Positions 63,651 to 64,000 of a stretch of DNA of 64,000 nt are shown piece after piece; the first letter of the stretch is position 1, and every line of letters starts with the position of its first letter. The translations under genes were made by a program, and so were the position numbers. Under the pieces are notes generated by a model, which ran no database searches, was not told where the DNA came from, and saw nothing but the letters and a program-made list of their open reading frames with translations. The stretch is from Poseidonocella sp. HB161398 (lineage in GTDB: Bacteria; Pseudomonadota; Alphaproteobacteria; Rhodobacterales; Rhodobacteraceae): the NCBI RefSeq assembly GCF_005870025.1, contig NZ_VATA01000028.1, positions 1 to 64,000 of the forward strand. The letters run 5' to 3'.

Positions 63651-64000
63651 TCAGGCGGGGCGGCGGTCGTTTCTGGGGGGAGCGCCGAACTTGCGGGCAT
63701 ATTCGCGGCTGAACTGGGTGGGGCTGCCATAGCCGACCCCGAAGGCCGCCGCGGTGACGCTCTGCCCGGCCTGGAGCTGGCGGCGCGCCTCCACGAGGCG
63801 CAGCTCCTTCTGGTACTGCAGCGGCGTGGTGCCGGTCACGTCGCGGAAATGCTGGTGGAAGCTCGAGACGCTCATCCCCGCCAGCGCCGCCAGCTCGGCG
63901 ACGCGCAGCGGCTCGCCGGCATGGGCGTCGAGATGGCCGGTGGCGCGCGAGATGCGGCTCGCCGCGCTGCCGGGGCGGGCGAGGCGGCGCAGCATCGCGC
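63651..64000 (-). CDS. AraC-family transcriptional regulator, partial
   Basis: C-terminal part only; the gene runs out of the window beyond 64000. Two HTH motifs of the AraC DNA-binding domain are visible: [20 protein letters not shown] with [20 protein letters not shown], and [20 protein letters not shown] with [14 protein letters not shown]. The upstream [11 protein letters not shown] region resembles the linker of regulators with an AraC_N domain. Target unknown. It lies 95 bp before sseA in the same direction. Confidence 0.9.
   Translation of the reverse strand, partial: AMLRRLARPGSAASRISRATGHLDAHAGEPLRVAELAALAGMSVSSFHQHFRDVTGTTPLQYQKELRLVEARRQLQAGQSVTAAAFGVGYGSPTQFSREYARKFGAPPRNDRRPA

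Overview
The window is a high-GC chromosomal segment of an alphaproteobacterium, most likely a member of the Rhodobacteraceae. The evidence is a SAM-II riboswitch ahead of metZ, a VPLPA-CTERM secreted protein, a LexA box of the GAAC-N7-GAAC type, an Irr-like iron box at dps, a hemP/imelysin iron cluster, and housekeeping orders such as rplI-rpsR-rpsF and amtB-glnK. No tRNA, rRNA, CRISPR array, phage or plasmid origin was found.

Layout. 1-1000: scrap of three decayed insertion sequences (ISL3, IS5, IS3). 1336-5116: two transglutaminase-like proteins with two unknown small proteins, then a cold-shock gene with a small companion. 5263-6255: a dead IS5-family element with recognisable ends. 6475-7516: PlsC acyltransferase and DUF982. 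8468-15300: an iron-acquisition region (hemP, imelysin, DUF1289, dps, unknown, di-haem DUF1111, second imelysin, DUF1513). 15487-19044: trigger factor, a VPLPA-CTERM protein and a DEAD-box helicase. 20087-24960: nucleotidyltransferase, a Pho-box-controlled PhoD phosphatase, ribosomal proteins L9/S18/S6 and YceI. 25111-27965: MgtE, an SOS-boxed DnaE2 tail fragment, a [2Fe-2S] ferredoxin and a secreted protein. 27966-29932: a gene-poor stretch with IS debris and a tandem duplication. 29933-37425: xseA, purD, ftsY, MgtC-like, EamA, YciB/IspZ and a GST. 37524-41955: uraD and a TRAP transporter with a divergent LysR regulator. 42083-50280: SAM-II/metZ, GNAT, sulfotransferase, folE2, trkH and pheT. 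50403-64000: RND efflux pump, DegT aminotransferase, amtB/glnK, a class A PBP, an aminotransferase homologue lacking its catalytic lysine, a mercaptopyruvate sulfurtransferase and a partial AraC regulator.

How it fits together. The iron block pairs storage (Dps) with a periplasmic imelysin/di-haem module and small haem/iron proteins, and dps has an Irr-like site. UraD sits in one unit with a TRAP transporter, which suggests uptake and breakdown of a purine catabolite under the divergent LysR protein. AmtB-GlnK is the standard nitrogen pair.

The points most worth a second look are: the class I aminotransferase homologue in which the Schiff-base lysine is serine (61224-62588); the DnaE2 C-terminal fragment fused directly to an SOS box (26517-26920); the uraD-TRAP-LysR unit; the four-repeat 11-bp-period Pho box before phoD; and the unknown transglutaminase-linked proteins. 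Coordinates were worked out by hand; family names rest on recognised motifs, not on a database search.
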